Assembly: GCA_024434115.1 (NCBI GenBank)
Contig: QMIT01000005.1
Coordinates: 62,001 to 126,000 of the forward strand
Origin: Chloroflexota bacterium
Lineage (GTDB): Bacteria > Chloroflexota > Anaerolineae > Aggregatilineales > J027
Length of the DNA stretch: 64,000 nucleotides
Direction of reading: 5' to 3'
In this document: piece after piece, positions 51,601 to 59,904 of the stretch
Position numbering within the stretch: position 1 is the stretch's first letter
Layout of the letters: each line of letters opens with the position of its first letter
The notes under the pieces: model-generated
Databases searched by the model: none
The model's input: the letters and a program-made list of their open reading frames with translations, nothing else
What the model was told of the DNA's origin: nothing
Translations under genes and position numbers: made by a program

Positions 51601-52486
51601 TGTTGCCAGAAATGCTGGTGTTATATGACCCAGTATAGGTGGCCCCGGCGGTGGTGACACCAAATCCGGCGGCTGTCCCGGCGACGTGTGTCCCATGCCC
51701 ACTCCCCCCCGCACATTCCATCGGGTCGGGGTCGGGCACAAGATTGGGGAAAGCATCGCCAGCGAAATCCGTGCCACCGACGACTTTAGCGCTTGGGAAA
51801 CCCCCGTCGGCTAAGGTGGTCGTATCCGTGCCAGCATAATTCGCAGTGCCGCCGAAATTGGGATGACGATAGTCAATGCCCGTGTCAATAATGCCAATAC
51901 GAATGCCTTGCCCGGTTTGCCCACCCGTGTTCTGCCAAAATTGGGCACTGCCGATGTATTGCACCGTCGTTACGTTATCGGTCTGGGATACTACATCGGG
52001 GAACGCGGCCCGCACATCCGGGAGAGCGCGAATGGTTTCGATTTGGCTGGCGTCGGCTTCAATGACCATGCCATTAAAGACCAGTTGGGTGGTACCGAGA
52101 ATCGTCACGCCCATCGCCTGCAAGGTCGTCGTCAATTCGGCCTGAGTTTGAAGATTGGCGATTTGTTGGTTTAGGCGCGTGATGATGTCGGCTGCAACAT
52201 AAGTCCCATTGGCGTCTAGCCCAGCCAGCAATGCCGGATTGCCTTTCAATTCCAGCATCAAACTGACCCGTCCGGCAGGATGCTCGCTCAAAAATGCCGC
52301 TAATTCCTCATCGGCCTCGTGGGGATTGATGATCGAAGCGACAGGATTGGCGATTACCCGCTGTGATGTTGGCGTTTGTGGAGAGGGGGTGCTGGCGAAT
52401 CCGGTTTCCCTAAAATTTAGGGAAAGTAAAGCCATCAAAAGACCGACCAACACAAACCTTGACCAGCGTCGGAGGGAATAATTCAT
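48599..52486 (-). CDS. secreted S8 subtilisin-like protease with PA domain and LPxTG-type anchor
   Basis: A 1295-aa surface protease. A signal segment (about 10-30) is followed by an I9-like propeptide (70-170). The catalytic domain has D201 in GIIDTGIDYRHP, H264 in GHGTHVAGTAAG and S588 in SGSSMSTPHVTG. A PA domain (about 430-535) is inserted, as in cucumisin and C5a-peptidase types. The long C-terminal part contains a fibronectin-like region, a TNT-rich beta domain and a DUF11-type repeat (ITDTISPDLRVVNATT). It ends LPATG (1255-1259), one membrane segment and a basic tail RRVIQKMR, the plan of a sortase substrate. It degrades outside proteins. Confidence 0.92.
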   Translation of the reverse strand: MNYSLRRWSRFVLVGLLMALLSLNFRETGFASTPSPQTPTSQRVIANPVASIINPHEADEELAAFLSEHPAGRVSLMLELKGNPALLAGLDANGTYVAADIITRLNQQIANLQTQAELTTTLQAMGVTILGTTQLVFNGMVIEADASQIETIRALPDVRAAFPDVVSQTDNVTTVQYIGSAQFWQNTGGQTGQGIRIGIIDTGIDYRHPNFGGTANYAGTDTTTLADGGFPSAKVVGGTDFAGDAFPNLVPDPDPMECAGGSGHGTHVAGTAAGFGVTTAGATYTGSYNTSISGNTFRIGPGVAPNASLYALKVGWCDAFVSNIATTQALEWAVTNGLHVVNLSLGAAYGVAADMTSMAADAASVGGVVVVAAAGNSGDTFYIHDSPGVSSRAISVGGSREVEGVDMVTPTTTASFGALPATFGPHLNNTGSITATVIYVATPAAGCGVITPNATPWIALIDRGGACNFVQKVQNAQTAGAVGVIVANTAAGVLTRMTGTTTTVTIPSVMVSNADGLTLRSQSGVATVTLRGTSGGETIFDNTSRGPAIGTNGAILLKPDLVAPGVGVVSSRAYGTGANQSLTLSGSSMSTPHVTGVIALLRQHYPGLSAAQLKALVMNTATNDIFTGFGGTGNRYPPSRVGAGRVDLLNVVAAFNNEVLAYNTLNPEQVSVSFGVVEVVGATAVSRTITLQNLSNNDRTYAVSFDTLADLNGVTITVSPTSVTVPAGGTTSVTVTLSANAAAMPQPNTPHPTVATTQVGQTRSFVAEESGYVEFVPIQVPGPSLRVPVYSAPRPVSGMLVSNNPLVIGNLNTGTMPLQLTGTGVNTGATYPSDVISLVAPFELVQESGDEPDAQAYENHADIQYVGITSDYEAVGSVTGTTLYFAISTWAEWSTLGGGSYLNGVFPNNTPAGNPFRFQGTPGDVSFEVQFDTNNDNVADYALITWDLGDFQRTVNGTTDPNSDVFIAVLVNLNTGAINGINEGAVNVLPASNRTTYPFNTNVLILPLDAADLGLSDANTTLRYRVAGYSVPTGRVNEPAGYIDFAPATGFAPYNVAAPVYSFTDANAIASGPLTNSLTYEDLPGQVVPVDFDVTGLADPLPCILLIHHHNARGFRPERVCVSRTGTTPQTNDLVISKVGALETGGLGLPGESLTWVITLTNVTTQIFNNLTITDTISPDLRVVNATTASGTAAVSGQIVTFTIPSLAPGQTIQMQIMTTVATSPASGVFVNDATVTANGITRTAHAEVLAATGLPATGYPPAKTQQPMDFGLLGMLALSIMALVIGRRVIQKMR

Positions 52487-52562
52487 GAGGGTATCCTAAA
52501 GAAATATAGTCTATAAACTGCGATTAATGATAGCCCCTATCAAGTGAGCCAGCAAATACTTA

Positions 52563-53201
52563 TCAATCCCGGTCATCAAGGCGTTCGTTGGCCCTATCAC
52601 GCAATTCTCGCAGGCTGTTGATTTCCAATTGCTCAACGTCTTCCATTAGATGGGAGTCATCCTCGATAAACACCGCCTCAATACCCACTAGCCTATTGCT
52701 TTCATCAACATACGGGAACGCCTCATAGATGCCGCTACCCCAACCTGCCTTAGTGTAGACCATAGGCAGCCCGGCCACCCGAACCACGCCATAATCGCCC
52801 CATAGATGACTGATATAATGGGCCTGCTTCTCATCTTGGCAGGTAAAGGTCGTCTCAAAGGCCTCGCTAAATGCCGGATAATCGCACACCCCTACCCCGG
52901 CAAAATCTACCGGAAAATGAGCGATAGCATCCGGCTGGCGGGTGGCATTTTGATTTTTCAATAACACTCGAAGTCGGGCAATGCGGCGCTCGACTCCATA
53001 GTCGCGCACGATGGCCTGTATATGATAGACCCCGTTTGATACGTTGGTCTGTACCTGATCGTGGGGAAAAACCATCGTATCGCCTATCGCCAGTATCCCA
53101 GTAGTAATCTCAATCTCGGCCACTTCCAGCCAATCAGTTTGCGTGCCGCGCCGATTGATAATTCCACTCAAGGGCTGCTGCCAATATTCAGCCAGATTCA
53201 T
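52563..53201 (-). CDS. DUF4241-like protein
   Basis: A 212-aa soluble protein from MNLAEYWQQPLSGIINRRG. Its ATG overlaps the kinase stop by ATGA (53198-53201), so it is translated with the kinase. The end KAGWGSGIYEAFPYVDESNR, then LVGIEAVFIED, matches the SGWGDGxYxxYWG...vtDF pattern of DUF4241. The centre NGVYHIQAIVRDYGVERRIA also fits. The family has no assigned role. Its tie to a sugar kinase is unusual; the two may only share a promoter. Confidence 0.6.
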   Translation of the reverse strand: MNLAEYWQQPLSGIINRRGTQTDWLEVAEIEITTGILAIGDTMVFPHDQVQTNVSNGVYHIQAIVRDYGVERRIARLRVLLKNQNATRQPDAIAHFPVDFAGVGVCDYPAFSEAFETTFTCQDEKQAHYISHLWGDYGVVRVAGLPMVYTKAGWGSGIYEAFPYVDESNRLVGIEAVFIEDDSHLMEDVEQLEINSLRELRDRANERLDDRD

Positions 53202-54655
53202 GCGGATGTTCCTTTCAGATAGTGATATAGGGCCACCTGTCGTTCGCGGGCGGTGTGCAGGCGTTGGACGGCTTCGCGTTGAGGCAGCAGGGTATGGGTG
53301 ATGGTCGGCGGAAAATCCTCCAGCGTCCCGATGCCCAGCGCGGCCCGTGCCAAAATCGCCATGCCGCGTGCCGTGACTTCTTTTTCGGCGGTCAAATGCA
53401 AAGGCCGATTGAGCGCATTGCAGATCATCTGTGCCCATGTTGGGGATGCCACCAGCGCCCCACCCCCACCGATGACCTCCGCATCTAGGTCGAGCAAAGG
53501 GTTCAGTTGGTCGGCAATCAAGCTGAGGCGAATCGCAACCCCTTCCAGTGCAGCCTGCACAATGTCGAGGGGGGTAGTCGAAAGATGCAGCCCGATGACC
53601 CCACCCGTCGCATTGCCCCACCAACCCGGACTGCGCTCACCATTGAGTAGGGGCAGAAAGGTGAGGCCATGAATATCGGCTTCGCGGCTTCTCAAATCGG
53701 TTTCGAGCATGGCGGGATCAAGTTTCAGCGTATCGCGTGCCCATTGGAAAATATTGCCACCTTCACTCGTGGCGCCCCCGATGAGGTGATGGGGTGAATT
53801 GACTCGATAGCTCCAAAGGCCCGCTGGCACAGGTGGGATTTGTTCTATTTGGTTAATGACTATACGCAAGGCTGCGGTTGTGCCAATGGTAAGGGCTAAC
53901 CGATTTTGCCCAATCGCACCGACTCCGATATTGGCCGCGGCGCCATCCCCAACGGTTAGGGTAAAGGGGACATTCCGCAGGGTGGGCCAGCGTGCCGCAT
54001 AATTGGACGTTAAACCGACGCGCAGACGATCATAATCGGCCAATTCTGGTAGGTGGGCGCGATCCAATTCCAAAATGTCTAGCCACGCATCATCCCATGT
54101 CAGTTTGGCCCGATTGAGTACCCCATTCCACGCCGCCGCCGAATAGCTGCTGATGGTCTGACCAAACCATTGCCGCATCAGATACGCGCCAAAATCCAGC
54201 CAAGTCGCCGCCTGTTGATAGACGGCGGGTTGGGTGCGCTCTATCCACGCGATGCGTCCCGGCCAATAGGCGGTGTGATGCACCACCCCGGTGCGATGGT
54301 GGGTTTCGGCGGGATCAATCAAACGGCGTAAATACTCCACATCATCGGCACTGCGTGTATCCGCATAGGTGTAAATCGGTGTGAGTACCCTGCCCTGAGC
54401 GTCCATACCCAATAGGTTGCCGCCAAAACTGGTTAGCCCGACAACCCCGATATTTTCAGCGGCGGGGTGACGTAAAATCTCATCTATGCAGCGCTCGGTC
54501 ATCTTACGCAGAAATTCGGCATCTATTTCGGATGCGCCGTGTGGGGTGGTCGAAAATTGATATGAGGCACTCGTTTCGGCCAAGACGGTTAGTTGGTCAT
54601 CAAAAAGCAAGGCCCGTGCCGATGAACTGCCAATATCCAGAACCAATGTGTTCAT
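53198..54655 (-). CDS. FGGY family carbohydrate kinase
   Basis: A 485-aa sugar kinase from MNTLVLDIGSSSARALLFDD. The FGGY N-domain carries the ATP loop DIGSSSAR, and the substrate region is VGLTSFGGNLLGMDAQGRVL. The C-domain has LTIGTTAALRIVI and GGGGALVASPTWAQMICNAL with the family A-D-x(n) pattern. It phosphorylates a sugar or polyol, and gluconate or xylulose are the usual substrates for this subgroup (NLLGMD resembles gluconokinase). No sugar transporter is adjacent, so the substrate remains open. Overlap with the next gene indicates an operon. Confidence 0.87.
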   Translation of the reverse strand: MNTLVLDIGSSSARALLFDDQLTVLAETSASYQFSTTPHGASEIDAEFLRKMTERCIDEILRHPAAENIGVVGLTSFGGNLLGMDAQGRVLTPIYTYADTRSADDVEYLRRLIDPAETHHRTGVVHHTAYWPGRIAWIERTQPAVYQQAATWLDFGAYLMRQWFGQTISSYSAAAWNGVLNRAKLTWDDAWLDILELDRAHLPELADYDRLRVGLTSNYAARWPTLRNVPFTLTVGDGAAANIGVGAIGQNRLALTIGTTAALRIVINQIEQIPPVPAGLWSYRVNSPHHLIGGATSEGGNIFQWARDTLKLDPAMLETDLRSREADIHGLTFLPLLNGERSPGWWGNATGGVIGLHLSTTPLDIVQAALEGVAIRLSLIADQLNPLLDLDAEVIGGGGALVASPTWAQMICNALNRPLHLTAEKEVTARGMAILARAALGIGTLEDFPPTITHTLLPQREAVQRLHTARERQVALYHYLKGTSA

Positions 54656-54738
54656 AGCTTGAATCATCCCATTTTCGAACATGGCAAAAGCCGCGATTCA
54701 CTCAAATCGCCATTTGTATTGTCCCCCAAAATTGCTGC

Positions 54739-54783
54739 TTGACAACCGTAGCCAATCCTTATAATATTAGTTTTGAAAACTAA
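54739..54783 (+). promoter_or_regulatory. promoter with 17-bp palindromic operator before DUF4260 gene
   Basis: TTGACA (54739-54744), TATAAT (54760-54765; spacer only 15 bp), then the perfect palindrome TTAGTTTT-G-AAAACTAA (54767-54783). The palindrome touches the -10 box and sits where a repressor would block transcription. No regulator gene is adjacent. Confidence 0.72.
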
Positions 54784-54809
54784 CACTAGTAGTCATCAGA
54801 GGTCATATC

Positions 54810-55205
54810 ATGTCCAGCCAAACCGCCTCCATCGCCAACACTGCTCTTTCACTCTCACATCCCCGCCTGTTGCTGCACATGGAAGGACTCGCCATTTTCA
54901 TCGGGGCAGTGGCGGTATATTGGACAGAGGGATTTAGCGGATGGTTATTTGCGCTGTTGTTGTTTGCCCCCGACCTTTCGATGGTGGGTTATCTGAAAAA
55001 TCCGCAGGTCGGCGCGACGGTCTACAATGCCATCCATACCTTCGTGACGGCGGGCATTTTGCTTGGCATGGGGTTGAGCTTGGAAATAGACCTGCTACTG
55101 CAATTGGGGCTAATTTTGGCGGCCCACATTGGCATAGACCGGACACTCGGCTACGGTCTCAAATATGCCACCGCGTTTAAAGAGACGCATCTGCAACGGG
55201 TGTAA
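54810..55205 (+). CDS. DUF4260 family membrane protein
   Basis: A 131-aa membrane protein with AGAGGT upstream. Three to four hydrophobic segments and the family blocks FAPDLSMVGYL, NPQVGATVYNAIHTFV and AAHIGIDRTLGYGLKYATAFKETHLQ are present. The function of DUF4260 proteins is unknown. Expression is likely repressed by a dedicated regulator that binds the palindrome just upstream, perhaps of MarR or HxlR type. Confidence 0.85.
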   Translation: MSSQTASIANTALSLSHPRLLLHMEGLAIFIGAVAVYWTEGFSGWLFALLLFAPDLSMVGYLKNPQVGATVYNAIHTFVTAGILLGMGLSLEIDLLLQLGLILAAHIGIDRTLGYGLKYATAFKETHLQRV

Positions 55206-55249
55206 ATTCACCCCCCACTCAAGTAGATTTGAATGAGGGGCGATGAAAT

Positions 55250-57907
55250 TTATTCGCGTTCCTCCGTGCCGAAGAAATGAATCAGCATATCATCGAGTAG
55301 GCCGCGCCAATTACCCCATGAGTGGCCTTCATTGACCTGCACCGTCGTTAATTGATAGCCGCGCCGTTCAATCACCGTTCGCAGTGGGGTTATATCAATA
55401 TCCCATTCCGGCGTGCCAGCACTCATCCAGATATTGAGCGGACGAGTCATATCTTGGCGGTACAAATCCAACAGGGTGTCATCAAAGGATGGGGATTGCA
55501 CGCCGACCAAGCCAAATGAGGGTAAGTCATCCAGACTTTGGACTGCGGTAAACAAAGCCGCCTGCCCTGCAAGGGAGTTGCCGACAATCAAGCGACGCTC
55601 AGGGCGGGCATCAGTGGCATATTCACGGTCAAGCGTCGCCGCAAGTGTCGAGAGATTTACTGCCAAGACTGTACTATCGGTATAGGCTTGTATGCGGACA
55701 TTTTGTGGGCCATCTAGCACAGGGCGAATATCCACAAACACCGCGATGACGGGTTCTATTCTACCTTCAGCGATTAGGTTATCCAGAATAATCAACATCG
55801 CGCCTAGCCGTTCATCAGCATAATCCTGACCATCCAGCACATAAATCACAGGCAGGTTGTCGAGTTCGGCATAATTGGCAGGCGTGTACACCTGAGCCGT
55901 CAGGGCATACCCTGAAACCGTAGCCACCAATGTCACAGGATTGGACAACATACCTTGTGGGACACCCTCGCGGCGTTCTGTCCATTCTGACGGGATAGAA
56001 TTTGGCATCCGTAGTTCGGAATTTGGCCCATCTCCACTCCACTGCTGATGCGGATTGGCCGGGTCAAGCAGCCATGTCCCCCCATTGACCACGATTTTGT
56101 AATCAAGGCGGGCGCTACCGGGGAATTCTGCCACTGCGATCCACAAATCCGTGTCACTCAAATTTTGTCCGACCAATGCGCCATTCACCAGCCAGCCATT
56201 AAAATCACCGCGCCATTCGACGGTCAATGCTTCACCACGATAGAGAAAGGCCACCGTCGTGCCCTCCACATACGGAACTTGACCAGCGGCCTGCCAATCA
56301 TCCCACAAGGCATCCAAGCGGGTCTGGCGTTCGGCAGGGTCACTTATCACCATCAACTCATCAAGGGCATCGGCCAATTCAGCGGGTGTTCCGGCGGGGG
56401 TGGTCTCAATGGGTGGGGCGAGTACACCCGTTAGCGTCTCATCGGGAAACAGATCAAGGAACGAAACCACCGGGGTATCCACAAAATGGATAATACCGTT
56501 ACTGGCGATCACATCGCCTTTCGTCACTTTGGCGCGGTTGTTGATAATGAGGGTCGCGGGCTGGGTGTCGCTCCAACGGGCATTGGCCGTGTTGACGGAT
56601 TCTTCACCCTCGCCTCCCCATGAGCTACGCACTACCTCCTGCGTGGCTAACTGCTCCTGCGACCACAGGCCAGATAATAGATGGGCCAGAACAAAATTTT
56701 GGAGGGCTTCATCCGCTTCTGGCGTAAAAAAGACTAGGCGGCGAAAATCTTCTACTGTGCCGCTGTTTGGGAAGGTTGCACGCATAGCAGCATTGTCTGG
56801 TACAAACAAAGTGAATAGGCCCATGTTTCGGCAAACCACATGCCATATCCAAGAGCTATTTCCGCTCTGCAATCCGTCCAACGCCATCTTGAAATAGCTG
56901 TAATCAGGGTTATCGGCCAACACATCACACACCGTTGGCGCAGTTTCGATGCTGTCTATGCCTTGATAGGCGGTCAGGAACGATCTGGCTGTCACCAGCG
57001 GGGCGTCCAAAATATGCACATACCCGTTGGCTGCTTCAATGCTTTTGGTGATATGCGCCACCCCATTGAGCAGTAACGCGCCATGGGCATCATAGCCCAG
57101 TTGAAGTTTGCTGCCATAGCTGTAGCCGCCACGTTCAAAATAGCCGCGTATATCGGGTGGCAGGGCCGCTAATTGATCCCGCGACCACGCATCATTCACG
57201 ACATAACTGAACAGATAGCCCTCCCAATCTGACGACCCCTCCGCAATGACTGGCGTGATCTCCGCTTGAATCGGCTCAAAAATACGATCTGGCAGGACAA
57301 AAATCGTGATGGGTTCGCTTTGGGTAACGTTGGTCAGCCACCCACTGGCGGCAATCGCGGCGGCAAAACGGCTGAGATCAGGATCGGCGTGCAATACGTC
57401 ATAGGCGGTTGGCAAAGTGGGACTTGGTGTCCCAGTCTGGCCGAGCAGGGTGGCCTGTCCGGTGTGATATACGGTTGGGTCAGACTCCTCGGCTGGGAAC
57501 AGTCCATCAATCCCCTGCGCCAAAACGAATGTGCCGAACAGCACCAAAATTAGAGCGGCGACCAACGCCAAAGAGCCACGTAGATAACGGATTTTCAGCA
57601 AGGACGGATAAGCATGGTTCAACATGGATGGGTTCTCCGATATTGGTAGGGTCTTGGTAGTTGTGAGCGGGGCAATTGGCACAATCCGGCGGCTGGTGGA
57701 TGGGGCAGGCAGTTTTAAGGGTGGCAGCGTGGCGGCAGAATCTTCGGCGGCGGCTTGCACGGCCTGTGCAATCGTTTGCCATTCTTTCAGATCGGCTTGG
57801 CAAGCAGGGCAACCAGCCAAATGCGCCTCAATCACGGTTTGTTCGGCTTCGCTCAACGTGCCATTGATATAAAACGGCAGCAAGTCACGGGGGTGATTAT
57901 TCAGCAT
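55250..57907 (-). CDS. membrane anti-sigma factor fused to FAS1 and esterase domains
   Basis: An 885-aa protein from MLNNHPRDLLPFYINGTLSE. The ATG at 57907 is chosen because AGGAG is nine bases upstream; it overlaps the sigma gene by 11 bases. Residues 1-50 form a zinc anti-sigma domain (HLAGCPACQADL). After one membrane segment (SLALVAALILVLFGTFVLAQ) come two fasciclin domains (YDVLHADPDLSRFAAAIAAS; VCDVLADNPDYSYFKMALDG). An isoamylase-N-like domain follows (AFLYRGEALTVEWRGDFNGW). The last domain is an esterase of the enterochelin-esterase type (LIVGNSLAGQAALFTA, nucleophile Ser). The outside half may sense or modify wall material and signal to the sigma factor. Confidence 0.85.
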   Translation of the reverse strand: MLNNHPRDLLPFYINGTLSEAEQTVIEAHLAGCPACQADLKEWQTIAQAVQAAAEDSAATLPPLKLPAPSTSRRIVPIAPLTTTKTLPISENPSMLNHAYPSLLKIRYLRGSLALVAALILVLFGTFVLAQGIDGLFPAEESDPTVYHTGQATLLGQTGTPSPTLPTAYDVLHADPDLSRFAAAIAASGWLTNVTQSEPITIFVLPDRIFEPIQAEITPVIAEGSSDWEGYLFSYVVNDAWSRDQLAALPPDIRGYFERGGYSYGSKLQLGYDAHGALLLNGVAHITKSIEAANGYVHILDAPLVTARSFLTAYQGIDSIETAPTVCDVLADNPDYSYFKMALDGLQSGNSSWIWHVVCRNMGLFTLFVPDNAAMRATFPNSGTVEDFRRLVFFTPEADEALQNFVLAHLLSGLWSQEQLATQEVVRSSWGGEGEESVNTANARWSDTQPATLIINNRAKVTKGDVIASNGIIHFVDTPVVSFLDLFPDETLTGVLAPPIETTPAGTPAELADALDELMVISDPAERQTRLDALWDDWQAAGQVPYVEGTTVAFLYRGEALTVEWRGDFNGWLVNGALVGQNLSDTDLWIAVAEFPGSARLDYKIVVNGGTWLLDPANPHQQWSGDGPNSELRMPNSIPSEWTERREGVPQGMLSNPVTLVATVSGYALTAQVYTPANYAELDNLPVIYVLDGQDYADERLGAMLIILDNLIAEGRIEPVIAVFVDIRPVLDGPQNVRIQAYTDSTVLAVNLSTLAATLDREYATDARPERRLIVGNSLAGQAALFTAVQSLDDLPSFGLVGVQSPSFDDTLLDLYRQDMTRPLNIWMSAGTPEWDIDITPLRTVIERRGYQLTTVQVNEGHSWGNWRGLLDDMLIHFFGTEERE

Positions 57908-58460
57908 GGGGTACATCTCCTAGCAATTGGCGGAGGCTTTGGCGGGCACGATGCAGGCGACTTTTCAGTGTGTTCAGCGGCACCCCCAGTTGACTGGCGG
58001 CATCTGGCCCGGACATCCCACGAAAAAAGACCAATTCGAGGGCCTCCTGTTGTTCGATGGGTAGTTGGCGGATGGCCTGATGGAGTGCGTTTTGTTCGGC
58101 GGCTTGGTCAAATGCGGCAGCCGGATTCGTTTGGTCGGCAGGGTCGGGGCGCTCATCATCCAGTGGGGCATGTTCGGGAAGGCGACGGCGTTCGCGGGTT
58201 TTGCTGGCTTGGCGCTTGGCGATGGCGATTAACCAAGTCCGGACTTGGCTCTCACCGCGAAATCGTCTTGCTCCCTGCCATGCCGCCAACATCACATCTT
58301 GCAACACTTCTTCGGCCAGATGCCGTTCGCTTAATTCATGGATGAGCAAATTGAGCAGGGTCATGCCGTGCCGCGCATACAATTCATGCAAAGCCCCCAC
58401 ATCCCCGCCTGCCATTGCTGCAATCAGGCCTTGATCTGGGTCGGTGGATCGGTTTTGCAT
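57897..58460 (-). CDS. ECF sigma factor
   Basis: A 187-aa sigma factor from MQNRSTDPDQGLIAAMAGGD, with AGAGGTGG before the ATG at 58460. Region 2 spans about 10-80 (LYARHGMTLLNLLIHELSE, AEEVLQDVMLAAWQGARRF, QVRTWLIAIAKRQASKTRER). Region 4 spans about 120-178 (LPIEQQEALELVFFRGMSGP, AASQLGVPLNTLKSRLHRAR). The acidic linker between is rich in Asp and Pro. It is followed by its anti-sigma partner, whose start lies inside its own end. It likely transcribes its own operon in response to an envelope signal. Confidence 0.92.
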   Translation of the reverse strand: MQNRSTDPDQGLIAAMAGGDVGALHELYARHGMTLLNLLIHELSERHLAEEVLQDVMLAAWQGARRFRGESQVRTWLIAIAKRQASKTRERRRLPEHAPLDDERPDPADQTNPAAAFDQAAEQNALHQAIRQLPIEQQEALELVFFRGMSGPDAASQLGVPLNTLKSRLHRARQSLRQLLGDVPHAE

Positions 58461-58671
58461 GAACCACCTCTCTTGGTGTGATTGGTTGGCCGAGTGTGCC
58501 ATGCCGGATGCTCTTTCCTTTCGCTCCTATCTGCATTAGTACCAGATTTATAGTGAAAGGTTGCATCCCCTCCCAAAAATACCCAACTTGGAGATTTTAG
58601 TATTTTTTACGTACCGATTATAATTAGCAATATCGTTTCAAAAAACAAACAAGTGGGCTTTGGAGGGAACC

Positions 58672-59223
58672 ATGTCCAAATTTCAATCGTTCAGTCCGGA
58701 TTGTGAGTCCATCGGTCAAGGCATGATGATGTTTATGAGTGCCATCACGTTGGATGAGTTTGAAAGCATTTTGGCAAAACACGGTTTAAAACAGGTAGAA
58801 CTAGAAAAATGGTATCCCCAGCAGAACTGGCTGGATGTGCTCAATGATATTGCTGCCAGTGAAGCCGGGAATGCGTCGCAGATGTTTATTTCCATTGGCA
58901 TGAAGGTCATCGAAACCGCCAAATTCCCTGCTGAAATCAGCAATATGGATATTCATACCCTGCTTTCCATTTGGAACAACGTCTACCAGACCAACCATCG
59001 CGGCAGTGATATTGGCGGCATGGAATATAGCAAAGTTGGTGACAAGCATATCCAGATGAAAATCCGTATCCCCTTCCCCGATGATTTGGAATACGGCGTC
59101 TATTGGGGCATCGCACGGCGCTTCTTGCCACCCGGCACGAATTTTGCGGTGACGTATGATGAAAACACCCCGCGTCGGGAAAATGGGGGCACCCATACCG
59201 TTATTCACATCACGTGGGAGTAA
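58672..59223 (+). CDS. hypothetical protein, 183 aa
   Basis: Unrecognised soluble protein from MSKFQSFSPDCESIGQGMMM, with TGGAGGGAA before the ATG at 58672. It combines an N-terminal helical region (LDEFESILAKHGLKQVELEK) with an alpha/beta part (VGDKHIQMKIRIPFPDDLEY, FAVTYDENTPRRENGG). The pattern of helices then strands recalls heme/ligand-binding V4R or HNOB folds, but no heme ligand is clear. It stands alone between the sigma operon and a convergent unknown gene. A strong terminator follows. Confidence 0.6.
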   Translation: MSKFQSFSPDCESIGQGMMMFMSAITLDEFESILAKHGLKQVELEKWYPQQNWLDVLNDIAASEAGNASQMFISIGMKVIETAKFPAEISNMDIHTLLSIWNNVYQTNHRGSDIGGMEYSKVGDKHIQMKIRIPFPDDLEYGVYWGIARRFLPPGTNFAVTYDENTPRRENGGTHTVIHITWE

Positions 59224-59263
59224 AGGCCGCACAACCATACCCCCTGATTCGTTGATTATTTCC

Positions 59264-59293
59264 AAATCTCCCAAGTCAACCGGGAGATTTTTT
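59264..59293. terminator. bidirectional intrinsic terminator
   Basis: AAATCTCCC / GGGAGATTT, 9-bp stem with a 9-base loop, then TTT. It lies between convergent genes and overlaps the stop of the minus-strand gene at 59292. Confidence 0.8.
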
Positions 59294-59741
59294 AATCCTG
59301 TATGCAGAGAGGGAGTGATAATAGTGCCGTCGCCCGCTGCCACTCATGGGCACCATTTGGCATCTTGCCCAATATCTCCAGAATGGCGGGGAGACTGGTT
59401 TCAATCATTTCCCTTGAGAGTGGGCAGTGAATATCCACAATTTTGAACAATAGATGGGGTTGATTAAGGAAGCCGATTAACCAGTTGCCCAATGTATAGG
59501 CGGTCATGGGTCTGCCTAGATAGCCGTGTTGGTCACGCAGGTGGCTGGCGAGACCGGGGAGGTGCTGTTCATAGACGCGGCGCACATCATGAAGGGATTC
59601 GACCAATAGGTCGTAATTTAGTGATTTCACCAATTCATAGTAGTCCGCGTTGGCGTAGATTTGCGCATGAGATAAACGGAGGAAGACTTCGACTTGTTCA
59701 ACCGGGATGCCGATGTGCTTTGCCAGCAGTTGTGCGACCAT
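59292..59741 (-). CDS. hypothetical protein, 149 aa
   Basis: Unrecognised soluble, mostly helical protein starting MVAQLLAKHIGIPVEQVEVF. Tyr- and Leu-rich helices (YYELVKSLNYDLLVESLHDV) and a Pro-containing turn (HCPLSREMIETSL) are visible. It has no membrane segment or known motif. A weak GGGAAA site lies upstream. The 425-bp gap beyond its start holds inverted repeats described separately. Confidence 0.5.
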   Translation of the reverse strand: MVAQLLAKHIGIPVEQVEVFLRLSHAQIYANADYYELVKSLNYDLLVESLHDVRRVYEQHLPGLASHLRDQHGYLGRPMTAYTLGNWLIGFLNQPHLLFKIVDIHCPLSREMIETSLPAILEILGKMPNGAHEWQRATALLSLPLCIQD

Positions 59742-59904
59742 GTTCTGTTTCCCAATAACTTGTACCGCCAGATTAATCTAATTATTAAGGCAAGGCTTGC
59801 ATAAGATATAGTGCCAGAGTCCACGAACTTGTGTGACAGGTGTCATGTTCAAACTAAATGCGGGCATGTCGCACCTCTGATAAGCAATCGCAGTCGAGAC
59901 AAAA

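Noticed and set aside
53201..53624. Extended minus-strand reading frame upstream of the DUF4241-like gene
   Set aside because: It lies antisense-free but out of frame within the kinase gene and has low-complexity, Arg/His-rich translation. The ATG at 53201 with ATGA coupling is the real start.
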